Counted from the stretch's first letter, positions 1 through 13,892 are shown. The stretch is DNA of 64,000 nucleotides from Fasciolopsis buskii (GCA_008360955.1 LUCM01000206.1:62001-126000); one strand, 5' to 3'. The notes: generated from the sequence alone by a model not told the origin. Translations and numbers: made by a program.

Positions 1-1963
1 TGCCCAATGCTTCGTGAAAACAAATGCTAAGTACTTCGTATTTTACTGGTTAGGAATTACAGTTCACAGTTCACAAGCTACAATTTTAGCATTCAGTGGC
101 GGCCCTTTTCCTACCTTAGTCCATTCTTCGTCTCCCAGGCTGTTCACAATATTCAGAGTTTATGGCTTAGGGTTAGTCATGCGCTGCATAAGCTATTTCC
201 TGTCTAGTAAGCTGATGTTACCACGTTTCTGCTGGCGAACAAAGGACAATTCTTTTCGCTGTCCAATGTGGCCGGGCTTCAATTTCTCCATGGTTTCCGA
301 CCCCGCCGCCCCCGAATCAGATCGCAAATTTAAAATTTGTCAGCTCAACGAATATCGATCTTTCACAAAATCGGTTCGTACATTTGAGATTCCATATTCC
401 TATTCCTTTTCAGCTGTGCATTGTGAATAAGATGCAACGTATGATTTCTCGATCGAAAATGCCACATAGTCTGGTAGTCTCGGAACTCCTCGCAGTTGAG
501 TTTCCTTGTGGATCGTCGCATCACAAGAAAATTGGTCAAAATAAACCCCGCTGACTTGAGTCAGGATGGCTTTTTGAATGGCTTTGAGATGATCGGGTTT
601 TAGTTATCGATGGGTCGATCATCAGCTATGTATAATGTTTCACTCCAACCTATTACCTTCGTTCGGATACGATAGCCTACAAAAATGTTCAGTGGTTGCA
701 ATACGACCCACCTCCGGTGCTTTGGGGGAAAAGTAGGTTATACTACCAACGCTAGGTTAATCGTTCTTCCGCGTGATCTATCCACTATGAGAGTGTGGAT
801 TTAAATGTGTATTGTATCTAGTGATAGATTATCAGCAAGTGGTTTATTTTTATCACAAATCCATAGCAGACAGGCTAGTAGGGACATTTATCTCTCTTAT
901 GGAGAAGACATGAGTCGGTGGGAGGTATTCGATTGGAATCAACGAGACAGGTATCGTGTCTCCCTTCAAGGATGTCGTTGTTGACTGTCACTGATGCTGA
1001 CGTCTGGATAAGCACTGTTTGGTATTTCTGGTTGGAATGAACGGAATCTGATAGCTCACTGGCATCATGCACGCCTTCCAGTTGAAAATACGAGGTTCGA
1101 ACTCAAGATGCCATTGAGGAAGTGCACCACTGATGAGGCATAGTGAGAGTAAAACTGAAGTCTGATAGTCCCCCAGTGTTAGGTTAGCCGGAGGATCTGG
1201 GTTTTGTGAGTAATAGATGGAATCCAAGAGATCGTCAGTCTAGGACATAAATTGTTTTCTGTAAATTACTGAGGTTGATTTCTAACTCACATATGGTCCA
1301 TTTTCTGGTAATTAGTCTTTCGTTGGCGGGGAATTGTATTGCGATGTTATGGTCGGTGGCCATTCTGGGGTTTTTGATGCCGCAGACTTTAGTTCGACTA
1401 CGAACAGCTAGCCCAGCCTGCTAGCGGAAGAGAGAAGACACTGCCGTGGGTTTGTTGGTGACTCACCAATACAAGTCAGAATTCAAGTGAGCTCTATCGT
1501 TTATATAGTGCTGTTGCATGGCTTTGGTCGATATATGAAACAGCGAATAGCAGAAAGAGTTTTGATAAATATTTTCGCGGACATGAAAATTTTCAACCAC
1601 AAAATATTTAAAATAACATCAATTCCGAAATACCGAAAAAGGGCAAGCTATTTTGGAAAATTAATATTAGAACTAAAATCTGTAGCACCAAACACCTTAG
1701 AATGTTTGCTGGCCATAACATCTGATATATTTTATATTGGAATCAAAATTGTCAGCTTCAAATGAGACCAGTCAACAGTTAAAAATAACGAATCCCAGGG
1801 TACACATACCGGGGTTACTCCATTCAAATTTATTACTTTATGCTACGCGGTGCTTTCTTCATTTTGATAACTGAATTCGGTTTCCTTGGTAATAGGGCAT
1901 TTCTAACTAATGTGATATGAACTTAAAGTTGGTAGTGGGACTGAAAATTGCTAAAAAATAGCA
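1..1963. other. unrecognised non-coding stretch
   Basis: No gene, RNA gene or mobile element is recognised with confidence. The longest open frame (14-430, plus strand, 138 codons) opens with GTG, has no recognisable domain and has ordinary low-complexity composition, so it is treated as chance. On the minus strand, about 1240-880 has a tRNA B-box-like string (gagttcgaacctcg, near 1105-1092) followed by a non-coding tail. This could be a divergent SINE, but no A-box partner was seen. Confidence 0.5.
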
Positions 1964-2142
1964 TTTTTATCTTTTATCCTTTACTTTCCTTATTAATGAA
2001 AGAAAAATGCACATCATTTCTCAGGAAGGGGGCCGCGGTCTGCAGAGGCTGCCAGGTGGGGAAGTTGACCGGCGGTGGGAGGATTCGTACTCGCGACCTT
2101 CACGTCTGAATGCCACGACCTTACTCGTTTGTCCACCGCCGA
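1964..2142 (-). mobile_element. tRNA-derived SINE, family A (copy 1)
   Basis: Read on the minus strand, the copy starts with a tRNA-like head (ggcggtgg...) whose first seven bases pair with the distal caccgcc, as in an acceptor stem. An A-box-like segment and a B-box-like segment (agtacgaatcc) follow, then a unique body (cttccccacctggcagcc) and a tail ending in agtaaaggataaaagataaaa. The same body and tail recur at 2227-2402 and 44016-44192, and in weaker form near 23.8 kb. A Pol III-transcribed retroposon is the simplest explanation. Being repeated with a unique 3' body argues against a functional tRNA gene. It lies head-to-head with the next copy. Confidence 0.75.
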
Positions 2143-2226
2143 GGGGAGTTAGCAATCGCGTCGTATCAATCCACAATTAGGGTATCTTTGACGTCGGTGG
2201 GTTTCGTGCAGGCGCTTGGATACCAG

Positions 2227-2402
2227 TGGTGGCCAAAAGGATAAGGTCGTGACGTTTGAACATGGAGGTCAAGGTTCGAATTCTCACACCGCCGGTCGAC
2301 TTTCTCAATTAGCGGCCCTTTGCTGACCGCGGCGCCCTTCTTGGAAAACGATGTACATTGCTATTTCATTAATAAAAGAAGTAAAAGATAAAAGGTAAAA
2401 GA
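2227..2402 (+). mobile_element. tRNA-derived SINE, family A (copy 2)
   Basis: Plus-strand copy with ggtggccaaaaggataagg (A-box region), aggttcgaattc (B-box) and accgccggtcgac. The body carries gcggccctttgctgaccgcggcgccc and the tail is aagtaaaagataaaaggtaaaag. It faces copy 1 head-to-head with a spacer of about 85 bases. It has diverged from copy 1 by point changes, so the two are unlikely to be a very recent palindrome. Confidence 0.75.
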
Positions 2403-5400
2403 TTGGTACCGTATGCACTCTAGCACTTGGACTACCAAGGAATTTCACAGAGCAGTAGCTGTTTTACTGGATGGGAAAAGCAAAACTCATTAAATATGTT
2501 AAACAAATTTCATAGCTAAGGGTGTGCGTGTATGCCCTGGGCTGGATAACGGTTGAGCGATCAGGGGTTACCAATCTGGCTGTCAGATCGAAAGAAGTCA
2601 GTCTTAACCAAAACCATATTCTTAAGTAATTTGAACCGGTAGTCCGTAAATCGTGGTTGAAACCGTCGAAGACTTGTTTGCCAACGCACACGGAATACTA
2701 GAGTGAGGATAACGTTGGCGCGAGTATCTGAACCTTGTCGAGGTAAAACATTTTACACTTTTTTAATCTCGTCGTAAATATATGAAACTTGCTAGGCTTG
2801 AATTTCATAAAGTAATGTTCTCCTTTCTCGTTCTTAATCACCTAGAAGCAAATTATCATGTCCACAAAAGGAGAGCTTTTGACATTTCCCCATCATATCG
2901 GATTGTGGTTGATTCGGGATTTTTCCCCAGTATCTCTAGAAACGCGGGATTTCGTATTTTTCCGGTGCTGCTAATAATAACAAATCTCTTAATGTCTTCG
3001 GCTAGGTGAAGGGAGCAGAAACCCAACACATGAACAACAATGAACTCATCACGTTCTCCCCCTCACTCTCAGGGGATTAAGTACGGATATGTACAGCTTT
3101 CGTCTGTTTCCGTCTCCCTGATGCATATTGGCAATATCAACAACTAATAGAGAAACTCCATTAATCTGTTGACTAAATGTCAGTGAATTTCCTGAAATAT
3201 TCAACTTAAAAATCTACGTTTCCGGATAAAAGACTATGTTGCATCCATCTGAGATTTTGATTAAAGCATTGTCACGAACAGCTTTCTCGTTTCAATCAGT
3301 CTAGTGATTATTTATTGGAGAGAAATTCTAAGAAATCGGTGATTCCATTAATTCTTTCTTTCTAACACTTGCAGAAACAAATTATGGAAATTTTGAGTTT
3401 TTCCTTGTTTAACATCAGTGAGAATATCATTCTTTGCCACCCTGGATGTCTGACCTATGCCAGTTAGATTCGTTTTAGATTGTAACAGGTAAATTCGTGT
3501 CTCGTGTCTACTCATCATTTGCGCTTCAGGAGAGCGAAAACAAGGATCGTTGCAGGACAGGCTGATTTGTGCCGTTTTGCACTTTGTTCAACGGGAAAAA
3601 CAATAAATCCATCAACGTCAAGTATACTCGACTGATAGTCAATGCTACTGGTTATTCACAATATCGAATTAAGGAAGGGTTTGGGAATATTTATGCTGAT
3701 TAGAAACATGCTGGCAAGTGTACCATGCCAATTTCAGGTTGGTGAAGAATTCCAATTGATTCCAGAGGTCAGATTTGTGATATCGATTCCACACATTTTT
3801 TAAGTGTCTTAACAATCGCCCGAACTTTTGTGATGCATTCCACGGCTGACACAAATCCTCGATCCCAATTCTTGGCGGACAGTGAAGCTGACCGGAATTC
3901 ATGAGCCCCTCAAAATCAAGCTTTCGGAACGTTAACTGGGCTATTCGAAGCAATTTTCCCATTATTTCTGAGGTAGGATTGAGGCTGGATTTCGTATATA
4001 CTCCAAACTGATATCTTTAGCTGACAATTTCACATCTTTTAGCATTTTCATTAGTATCCAGATCCTTAGTATGATTGTAAGCAAAAGCTCACTTCTGGTT
4101 TACTTGTCCCATTCGTCATCGAAGTTATTCAGTAATCAATGCACTTTTGTTGTCTGTATGAATAAATGTATATTTCATTCTAATTTTTGGTCACAGAGTA
4201 GTCTATTTCGTTTACAGTTCTCCCCTTTTTATTTTCAGTTCCATTCACTCCGCTTTTGGTTTGCTCGCTTTCCTGAATTTGCCCGATATTTATTCCATGT
4301 GAATCGGTTCTTCAAAGAGTCTTAGATTCTCAAGTTGTGCATAATCGATTGGTCACCCAGCAGTAATTCGAAACAGCGTCATTCATCTAATCACCCAGTT
4401 GGCTGTCGGTGACAGAGTAAGTGTGCTTCTATAGATCTTTGAGGTCTTATTGCCAAATATGAGATAAACCGCAAACACACAGAGGTCTATTCGATATCAC
4501 CGAAGAAAACGATATGCTCGCGAGTTCGATGTTCCAAAGACGCTTTCGCCTTGCTAATTGTTTATTACCTTTTCCAAAGCGTGGTTTATCTCTCCAGATT
4601 CCTAGATGTGTGCTGCATTAACCGGAAGAAATGTGCTGGAAACTGGTCGGCAGAGTCAATTCTGTACCTTCGGTTGTTCAAAATAATCGGATGATCACGA
4701 GATCGAGCTCTGCTAGTGTAGTCATAACTTTGCCTTGTTTAACTAAGGATACTTTGTGAAGCGGTGCGTTTTTCGTTAGCATAGTTCAAAATTACATTCA
4801 TAGATTTATGGTTTATTATTCCAGAAACTGTCGTCGAGTGCAAACAACCAAAACGGAGTTCGGGTTTAGGGCGATCCTTCACCGGAGTTTGCCGTGACTA
4901 GTGGTGTCAGTCAGAACTGTCCAATTCACTGTTTTCTATTTTGTAATTCAAATAACTACAAAAATAGCCTTATCGTAATGTGAGAATTTTGACTTAGATA
5001 CTTCCCCACACTGAAAACTACTTGACCTAGTATTCTGAGTGAATTTCCGGCCACTTGGAGGTAATTTCCGACGGTTTGAACTATGCCGTAGCTAGGTGTA
5101 GGATGCGATTTACGCTGCTGGGATGTCAAGTCCTGTTGCAAGGGTAGATTGGTCCAAAGTCGAACCTTACTCTTAGAGGGGAGAATCAGGGCAAATTGAG
5201 CAAGTTTTGTTGCTTGGAGAGTTACCTATCAAGTGGTGGTTGTATAACAGATGGAGCATATACAGGTCACGTGTCCGCTAGAGCCAATGCAACCGAACGA
5301 ATTTCACAGAATCAATATCAAGGGTCAATGCAGCTTGTAAGGAAAATGATGTCAGAAAGTAATCAAATTCAAATTGCAATTGGATTTCGCAGGAATCCTT

Positions 5401-8400
5401 TTGTGAGCTCATACTGCCATCTAAGACATGATATATTAGTACCGGACTATGTTAGATAAGTGGCTGACAAATAGCGGGCGACAGATGGATCAGCTAAGTG
5501 TTTCAAGATTATCGGAATAATGGTGAGTAAGTCCGAAAAATGGAGGGAACCGATAAGCACGAAGTCTGCGGACTAACCCAGAAGGTACCCCATACAACAT
5601 CTATTAATGCTAATGTTGCAATCTATATTCCATCAGATCGAAGCAACATTGTACACACCGAGTGCCAAAATTAAGTGCTCAGGGGAAGCAACGCACTCAA
5701 ATGACAAATGGTCTCATAATGGGAAAATCTGCGTAATAAAATGAAGCGTTCACTAGACGAAACCTTTAACTTAGGCAACCGTGACTGATTCACAAAATCG
5801 AAAATGAGCTAAAACTCATTTTTAAACATGCCCGATTCGGACAAAGGAAAACTGTTTGTTCCAAATTTCATTTCAACCAGTCCCACTATCTAGTGTTCGA
5901 GAGATTGGTTTACACGTAGACAGTTCGTTTAATATATTCCATTAATTATGTGGCATTTTTTATTTAGTGCTGAGTGAGTATTCGTCGGAACTTCTTTCCC
6001 ATGCACCCGCCGGTTATTTTTGCGACTTGACTTGACGCAGTGACGTTTTGGGCAGTGTATGCTTGTGGCTGTGGCACACGGAAATAAGCAGTTTTCGTAG
6101 ACCAGTAGGGAAGTGCATAGATCCTCCCTGTGACAGTACACCGTTTTACCGTGAAAAGACTTCGTGGAACCAAAACGGTGCAGCGGTCATTGGCTGTCAA
6201 ACACGGGCAAACCGTAATTGAGTGAACTGTACTCAACAGCGATGAACTGACGCTTCATTGGAAAGGCCAAGCGGATGATAATGATCACCATTTGATATTG
6301 CAAAATATGAAGCCATGAATAGACTGTAATATGATAACGCATCCAGTCAACGGACCGGGGAGAAGCTATCCATAGTTTCCAGTTGGGATACGAAAATAAA
6401 CTATCCAAAATGCGCGTTACTCTGGAGACAAATGGAGTCAGATATCAGGCAGAGCTTAGCAAAGGCTCGGTAACCAGTGGTAGTCACAACCTCAGATGGT
6501 AATCCGTTTACTCCACAAATAAATTGTACTTTTGTTCGCTAATCGCGATTTCGTACATCCAGTTTCATTGGCCTTGCTTAAAGAATCAGTCCGAAATACA
6601 TTGACACGCCGTATACACGATATCCCGCTGGGGAAGCAGGTAGCTGTGGATCGCTGTTGAAAAACCAGTTTGAAGTGGTCGATAAACGCAACTCTTTGGC
6701 GGCCTACATTGATACTATGATGGTTGTTTTCTAGGTCAAGAGTTATTTAGAAAAGGAATTATCGAGTTCACCATAATTTTTTGGCAATTTAATCTGGTGC
6801 CATAAACAACACAAACTACCACATCGGTCTGAACGTTGCAGGTTAATCTGTTTCGTCTATTTTAAGGCTGTCCGTTTATTTGATCTTGCACTTTGTAATA
6901 GCAGCTAAGATGTAGACCACAAATACATTGCAGTTGTCTCAAGTTTCATTAGCATTCGGAGAAGTTTTTTCCGAATGAATGGCATATTCACTTTGAATCC
7001 ACTTCCGATTACGTAGACCTTAAGGCAGGCAAGACTGAACGATGCCATAGGCTACACAGAGTTCAGTTGAACTGTTCAATGCACGCTTTGGTCGGAAACA
7101 ATATGAATTATTGCAGAATAGTTGCCATTGATCGATCATGGAGTTCACACTTCCGAGTCAGTCAATGCGCAATTGGGCACACTGAATGAGGAGTTGCTAT
7201 GGTTGGGCAAAACCTGGCCGCGGAAATTCTGCTGAAAACCGTTTTAAATAGACGACCTAACTCTAAAGCGTAGCCGCCAAGCTCGCGCAACTCTTATTCT
7301 CTTGATTCCCGTCTAGCAGTTTGCGGAGAAACATTGCTAACATGTACCCAAGTATCAAAAGTTTAAAGAAAACGATTGTTCAATATATTCGTTACTTCCA
7401 ACGGCAAATAAAAAGCATCGTTCTGCTATAACACCAACGGTTAAAGCAGATTTTCAGTTGCCTGCTAATGACGCACTATCCAGCAGACTTGAAAGATCGA
7501 ATCTGTTATTGTTTCCAATCTTCCATGGAAACATCAACATCGTTTCACAATTCTTCAGAGAAGCTAACAGTGTGTCATTTCGCATGCACCAGTTCCGGAC
7601 AAAATATTTATTAAATAGTGGAAAATTGTTTTGTCTAGGACTTGTGAAATCAGAAACGCTGCACCAAGAAGCACGATTTGAAAATCAACAATGACAACGC
7701 CAGTAGATGAGATGTCATCAGTGGATGAGCGCAGAGAAGGAAGGTGGTCATTAGTTTAGGAAAATCTAGATGACACGCACATGAATCCACCGGCTACGTT
7801 ATTTTATGACTCACTTCAGCGAAGCTTAGTAAGATCGCTTGGAATTTGAAGAAAATGTGGACAGAGGTGACAGTTTGAATGATGGTTTTTTCTCAGCCTG
7901 AAGTGTAACTTAATAATTGTTCCTCTCCACAAAAGAAGCAAGGAGACTTGATACTAGGCTAAAGTCGACTACCTATCAGGAATTAGTGAATTGGAGAATG
8001 TTACTAAACAACATAGTTCAAAACCGTCATCTATCGTCCGCTTTGTTACTGAGCCTTTCATCAACATTGCCAAAGGAGTACATCTTCCATTTCTCAACTA
8101 TCTAATAGTCAATGATTCTGTCCCGCGCAAATTTATACTTAAAAAGTCGCATTCATTTGTTTGTCCTCCTCCTAGGCTTGAAAGGCTTTGGAGCTGCTTC
8201 ATCCAGCGACACCAGCGTATCAAATTAGAAAGAAGATAGTCGTCAGCTTTGCCCAGTGACTTCGTTGGACTTTTTTGTTTATGCTAGTTGCATGGGCAAA
8301 TTACTCATTTGTGTCCGTTCACGTGCGCTCATAACACTGCAATTTATATCTCCACTTCCAGTTAGTCAGGGTTCTCTATATTACTTCTTGCTAGTTTCGT

Positions 8401-8449
8401 AAATCTGAAGAAGGCAGGCTGCAAGATGTCGTTACTGGGCCCCAAAGTG
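2403..8449. other. unrecognised non-coding stretch
   Basis: Six kilobases read on both strands without a recognisable exon, RNA gene or transposon domain. The open frames here are short, unsupported by splice-site context and without family resemblance. Old, unrecognisable repeat sequence is likely. Confidence 0.5.
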
Positions 8450-8465
8450 ATCATCATCATCATCG

Positions 8466-8501
<36 letters not shown>

Positions 8502-8504
8502 CCA
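8450..8504. repeat. (ATC)n microsatellite
   Basis: About 18 units of ATC/CAT with one interruption (cgtcatc). On the minus strand it yields a poly-methionine run in a chance open frame (8362-8613) that should not be annotated as a protein. Confidence 0.95.
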
Positions 8505-8998
8505 TTTTTCTTTGTCTGTTCCACTTATTGGTACACGAAATAGACACAATGATGCTCCATTGAAATCCACAACACTCGCTCACTACCGCTACATTCAGAT
8601 ACCAGTCCTGCACCAGTTAACAGTATTTTATTGCAGCAGTTTAACATTCTACCTATTATATATATACATCTACAACACATAGACTAAGTCATATCGGCTT
8701 GCGAACAACATCAAAGCAAGAACACGAAAACCAATTAGAAACAGGGAAACAAACCAGAAGTCCAAGCAGACAAGAACTAATAAAAGTGTTTTCTAGTTTC
8801 ATCACATACATTGTACTTTTTCACGAAATAATTCATCTTCTAATACCAATGCTCGCCTTCGTCGTTCTTAGGCTACCTATGGAAAAGTCATCTGTAAGCA
8901 GTTTTCTATTTCCTTTCTATAATGGCCCATGGCCGTTCAACTCGGTTCTGGGTATTTGCAACATCACGTAGTTGAGTTCAAGAAACGGTTGGATGCCT
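8505..8998. other. unrecognised non-coding stretch
   Basis: Nothing identifiable between the ATC microsatellite and the SINE-B copy. Confidence 0.5.
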
Positions 8999-9188
8999 GA
9001 CCGGTAAGGAAATGTCCAAGGCATTTAGCTCAAGATTGTTGGTCCCGCGTTCGAGTGCCAGTTCGGACGCGGTAGATATTCACTGTTGATGATTCCTGAC
9101 AAGGATACGGCAGCTGTACAGTGCTTCCATACTTTCGTATTGGCGGGTTGAGCGCTGATATCACAAAGTGATCAGTTTCATGAAAACA
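8999..9188 (+). mobile_element. tRNA-derived SINE, family B (copy 1, plus strand)
   Basis: The copy starts at ccggtaaggaaatgtccaag, matching the A-box head seen in the other family B copies, and continues through a B-box (gcgttcgagtgcc). The family body follows (gatgattcctgacaaggata, acagtgcttccat, gatatcac) and it ends near tttcatga. It is diverged from the 15.6, 30.0 and 43.0 kb copies. An antisense open frame over it is a shadow. Confidence 0.7.
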
Positions 9189-10799
9189 TGTGATGTCCAA
9201 CTCGTCTTCGTAGCTAACTGAGAACACAATCTCAATTTTCCTCATTCCGTCGCCTTTACCGTCTTGAAGTCCATCAAGTAGAAATGGGGCTTCGATTAAT
9301 TATTTGCGTCTATTTTTCCATACAACCATATGGTGCATCTTGCATATTTCGTGCCGACTCAGTCATCAAAATCTCTTTTCACTCAAAAGCATTAAACAGT
9401 ACGTTGCCGAGGAATCATTGTTGGGAACCAATTAACATAGCATGACCAACTCCACTCTCGGAATTTAAGCTGCCCTTCGCGGTTATGGTTTGAATACACG
9501 TACATATGCATACACAGTTTACCGCTATTGTGTAATGCTTGACGTTCTAGGTGCATTGCAGCAACAACAGCTGCGTCCTGTTTAAGCGACTATCGTAACA
9601 TCGCGGCTTCTAGAGAAAAATATGGCATCAGAAACCGTGTAGCCGTGTAAGTTGGATGACCAGATTTCACGATATGGAGTGCGCAAACGGAACGATTCAG
9701 TTCACTTCCCATTTGGCCGGAGAGCAAAGTTGGAGGCATTGGTTATGTTTCGGTGACCAAACCGAAAACATGAGGGCTAACTTCAGCGGTGGTTTTTTGT
9801 TTCTTCACGCAATTGCTGCTACTTATGCCGTTTGCAAGTTAACGTGCTGAACTGACATAAAAACTTAGGTGGATAGCTTGGTCGGCCGGGCATAGCGCCC
9901 GGTATGCCGTGATAAGTACATTTTGTGAAAGATTCTCAAAAGCTACGTCCGAACCACGACCGTTCGGAATGATTGCAAGCAGGTCATTTTATTTCAACAG
10001 TTTTCCACTTCCGAATTTTGACAGTGATAAACAGTCTTTTGAGGTTTGTGCAAAACGGAAGCAAATGGTTTGCTGATTTGGACTAAAGCAAGTTATCGGC
10101 ATATCAGTCAATGGCTGTTCCACCCAGCTAACTTTAACTACACTATTGAGTAGTTATGAAACTGTACAGATAGAGTTATGCAAGATGAGTATTATTAAAT
10201 ATTCCGAGTAATCAATTGTTCAATAAACTTGCGGAAGTTGCAGTGATTTGACAGTGTAGTAAATCTTACAGTCACAATATTAGAAACAAATACTGTTCCA
10301 AATAGGCCAATGATTCACCCCTATCCCTTGTTATCAGCGTTTGTATGTATTATCTCGTATTATTTTGAAAAAAAAACCAAAAAGAGCGTGCTTCCCTTGG
10401 TGGTTCTTTGTTAACATAGTATGTGAATATTTGCAAGGACTAAACAATTGCGGATTACCGCAAATCTCTTTGAACTGCAATCCATAAGATTCCATTTTTG
10501 ATGAGCATAATCACGTGGTCCTTGCCCACTCCTATTCGACAGGTATATCTGGTAACAACAGGGATTATATTAGATATGAATATGAAAATATGAAAGACGG
10601 TATTGACAATGGCTGAAGCGTCCCACAACGGAGTAATGTTTCTCGAAAGAGAAAAATGATCGCAATACACCGCAGTAGAGTCCAGGACCCAAAAACCTAA
10701 CGTTTAGTGTGAATTAAACGATATAGGATGAGGCTGAGAATATCACTGTACCAATTACGCTTATAAAACGCCGACATTTACTCAGTGCAACGGTAGAAG
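9189..10799. other. unrecognised non-coding stretch
   Basis: No exon, RNA gene or transposon domain recognised. The next structure is the left edge of the inverted repeat near 10,800. Confidence 0.5.
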
Positions 10800-12593
10800 G
10801 TAACACCCGTCACATCACATTCCCACCAGCGAAATAATGTCCGAATGTTCATAAAGATCTCTTGCCAGGACAATACTCATCGCATCCTCCGCAATGACGC
10901 TTACTGACCGCTGCCGTTTAGTCGTCACGCATGAACTTATCTAACTCAAGAATAACCACATCCACGAACACATTTACCTATCCCCAAAATCCTGAGACGT
11001 GCCCAGTAACACAGAGCTCTGCTAGTCAAGTCGCCAAGCTGCAATGGATAAGTTGTGAAACAACTCAGATTGGGTAATGCAAATGCAGTATTTCACAACC
11101 CAGTCACAAATATTACAAAATATCGAACATTTCAAAATTTTTCATCAAATCACACCGCCATTTATATTCTCATGCATAACACTGCAAGACGGACGGTACG
11201 CAAGTGGACAACATGGAAGTAAAATTGTGAATTGACAAACAGCAGAAGAAAGAAACATGTTGCGAGAAAAGATTCATTTCCAACGAGATGTGAATCATTC
11301 GAAACGTCAACAAACATCTCATCGAACAACTGGCTGAACATCACAAAATCAGGTTGCATTCACATTCCGGATTTTTATTCGTGGTGAAGAAACGCAGCCG
11401 AACACTTCCGGTGGGATCACAGAGACTAGTAGATAACACTCAATCTCATGGCTGTTCCTTAAGAAACTAACCGAGATCAACCAATCTCTCTAGACGTGTG
11501 AGTAGGGAATTAATTATCCAGACCAGCAACTTGAGACCAGCTAAATCCATGTGACAGCAGAAATCAAACGCCATGAATCGACGGGTTACGTGCATTCCTC
11601 GTCTCCGAATAGGTCCGTTCTTTTCATAAAACGGTTTCATTTGTGTTCTACACTAGGAACCAACAGAAGTGATTCTGTTCTCCAATACGCTTATGCGTCC
11701 CGCTGATAGGAAGTTCGTGGGCTCGCTTCCATATTCATAATGTTGCCAATTTTCCCTGCAATGTGCAGCATGTGAGCAGTTGCTCGAACTTTTGTTTCAT
11801 TCTCTGAGATCTGGGATTCGATATGCGGTTGGGTAAAACTGACCATAAAATGGAGTACAATTTACCGAGAAATGAAGTGTTTGGAAGAAACCCAGAACGT
11901 TCAACACGTCTGTTCCGGGAAATTTATTGCTGATGCATAACTGTTCTTTCTACCGTACTTGCGAACATTTTCGTCATCACAATATCTAATTTAACCCAGT
12001 CAACAGAATATTCGTTAGAGATGCAGTGAACAAGTGATTCGTTTAATAGTTCAGCTTAAATTAACAATTCCAACGATTTTGTTGGTCTAACAATTCCGGA
12101 TAACATTTTTTTGTGAAAAGGACAGTAACGCAAGCCCACTTCACATTACCGTTACGTGTACATCTCCACCGATAACAATTAGATGATAATGAAATTAATG
12201 GGACCACCAATTTCATCTTCTGACTAGAAGATGATCAAACCTCTTGCTTGGGAATAGGTCATATGCCTATCCCATTTCGCTGGTACTTGAGCTATTTCGT
12301 CTGCATGCCACATACATTTCTTCCTGCGACAATAAAAATACTAATAGAATCCGAGTGGTAGAGAGACATGGAATGAATTTTCCACCGTTTTCTAATATTT
12401 AATCGGATACATTTTTCTTACGTTTTCTACGTGCAGGATGGATTTCCTTCATTTGCCCGGTGTTCTTCCTGTTCAGTTCCAGCAAACTGGCGGTCTGTTC
12501 GGAATTAAAACACAGCGTATGATTTTACATAAAACAACTCGAAATTAGCACGAGCTTCCAAAATTATTATCGTTCCATAAATTAGGATGCTGG
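10800..12593 (+). repeat. large inverted repeat, left arm
   Basis: This arm is the reverse complement of 18383-19610. From about 10,876 to 11,909 the two arms are very similar. Some 400 bases around 11,400-11,800 differ at about one position by eye, while 10,880-11,040 differs at roughly 7% of positions. Outside this (10,800-10,875 and 12,459-12,593) similarity falls to a level still clearly recognisable. Relative to the other arm, 548 bases (11,911-12,458) are extra. Both arms carry the same 65-codon open frame (minus 11162-11359 here) with three differences. It matches no family I know and is most simply a by-product of the duplication. Confidence 0.9.
11911..12458. other. 548-bp segment present only in the left arm
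   Basis: The right arm joins the equivalents of 11,909 and 12,459 directly. I see no clear target-site duplication or terminal repeat at the ends, so a deletion from the right arm is at least as likely as an insertion here. No coding potential was recognised. Confidence 0.65.
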
Positions 12594-13889
12594 CTGATTC
12601 ATTGTTATAGCGGCAAATTTCAAGCAGCTCATTAGATTACTTTTGACTGTAAGTTTGTATTTGACGTGTTTTAACTTAGGTGTTCCACTCATAATTGTTG
12701 GTCGGGAGTTCGTGTTTCAGTTAGAACGTCGCGTATGTGCGCGATCGATGATTCGCAATGGTGATGAAGCAGTGGTACATTGCTTTCAGTGATTTCGATG
12801 ACGAATTCCGCGTTGACCAGTCATGACGACGCATTTGGAAATCCCAAACATGTCCTATACTTGAAATAAATTTCCCAGGAATATCCCCGTATTAAAGGCA
12901 ACACCAAAGGTAGTTACGATCGACTTATTCGAATGCTGGTTTCAAGTCAGGCAATGCAGGGATCATGGGCCTGCGGAAGGCATGTCTGTCTTCTAAACCC
13001 TGTTGTTTAGCGATGCGATCAATGCAGCTTCCAACCCGCCGGAACCGGCCCACTCCGAAAGCTTTCAATGTCCGTTAACTTTAGATAGAAACAAAAGTGA
13101 AACGATCGGCGAAAACCAACAATCAAAAAATCAAGTATTTATTCACTGAATAATTTAAATTTATGTTGTGAAAAAAAGAAAAATTAATTTAAATGCCGAG
13201 TGGAAAACGGGATTTGTCGAAAATTCTGCCCTCTGGTTAAACTAACGATGCGCAAATATTTTTGTCACCATCGCTGATTTTCTTCTGAATCAGTCAAGTC
13301 ACACAATCTCTCGGAGCAGACTGCCAAGAAATTAAATTCTGTAAGAGTCTCGAGACTAATTTTCAAATACTCGTAACAAATCTATATATCAAAATCAATT
13401 TTATTTGCTCTTCGAAATTCCACCCCGTTGCAGTGTCTGATCATCTGTGTGCTTTCGAGAATGCGATAAACGGCAAACATTCAATTACGGGTAGACCTCT
13501 CCAGTAAATGTGTTACCAGTCTGCGTGTCTTGTTTCCATTCTCCGCGTCGCTATCCCCTACCCATACCTCAAGGTTGAATAAATTTTCCCGAATTCGTTA
13601 CCTCATAACAATTCGATATCCCAACTGATTCCAGAGTCGGTTTTCCTGATAGTCGTTCCTATTGCCTTCTCTCTTCGAAAGGCGTTGGTTGTTGTGCACA
13701 CCAGGGCAAAGTTTTACTGTTTGGAACGAAGTCACCACGAGTCATAAACCGCCCTAAAATCCAAATTCGGTCATCTGTGGAAAGCTTTCTGAGAAATAAG
13801 CCAGAGAAATTAGGATTACTCTAACCAATCCATAGGTAAACCGAAGGTTGTAACCACTCGAGTGTGAATGATAGGATCAATAGCCGACG

Positions 13890-13892
<3 letters not shown>
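12594..13892. other. unrecognised non-coding stretch
   Basis: Lies inside the inverted-repeat loop. No gene or transposon domain is recognised. Confidence 0.5.

Noticed and set aside
14..430. 138-codon plus-strand frame at the left edge
   Set aside because: Starts with GTG, has no domain and no splice context. In an AT-leaning eukaryotic sequence of this size one such frame is expected by chance.
8362..8613. Poly-methionine frame on the minus strand
   Set aside because: Translation of the ATC microsatellite.
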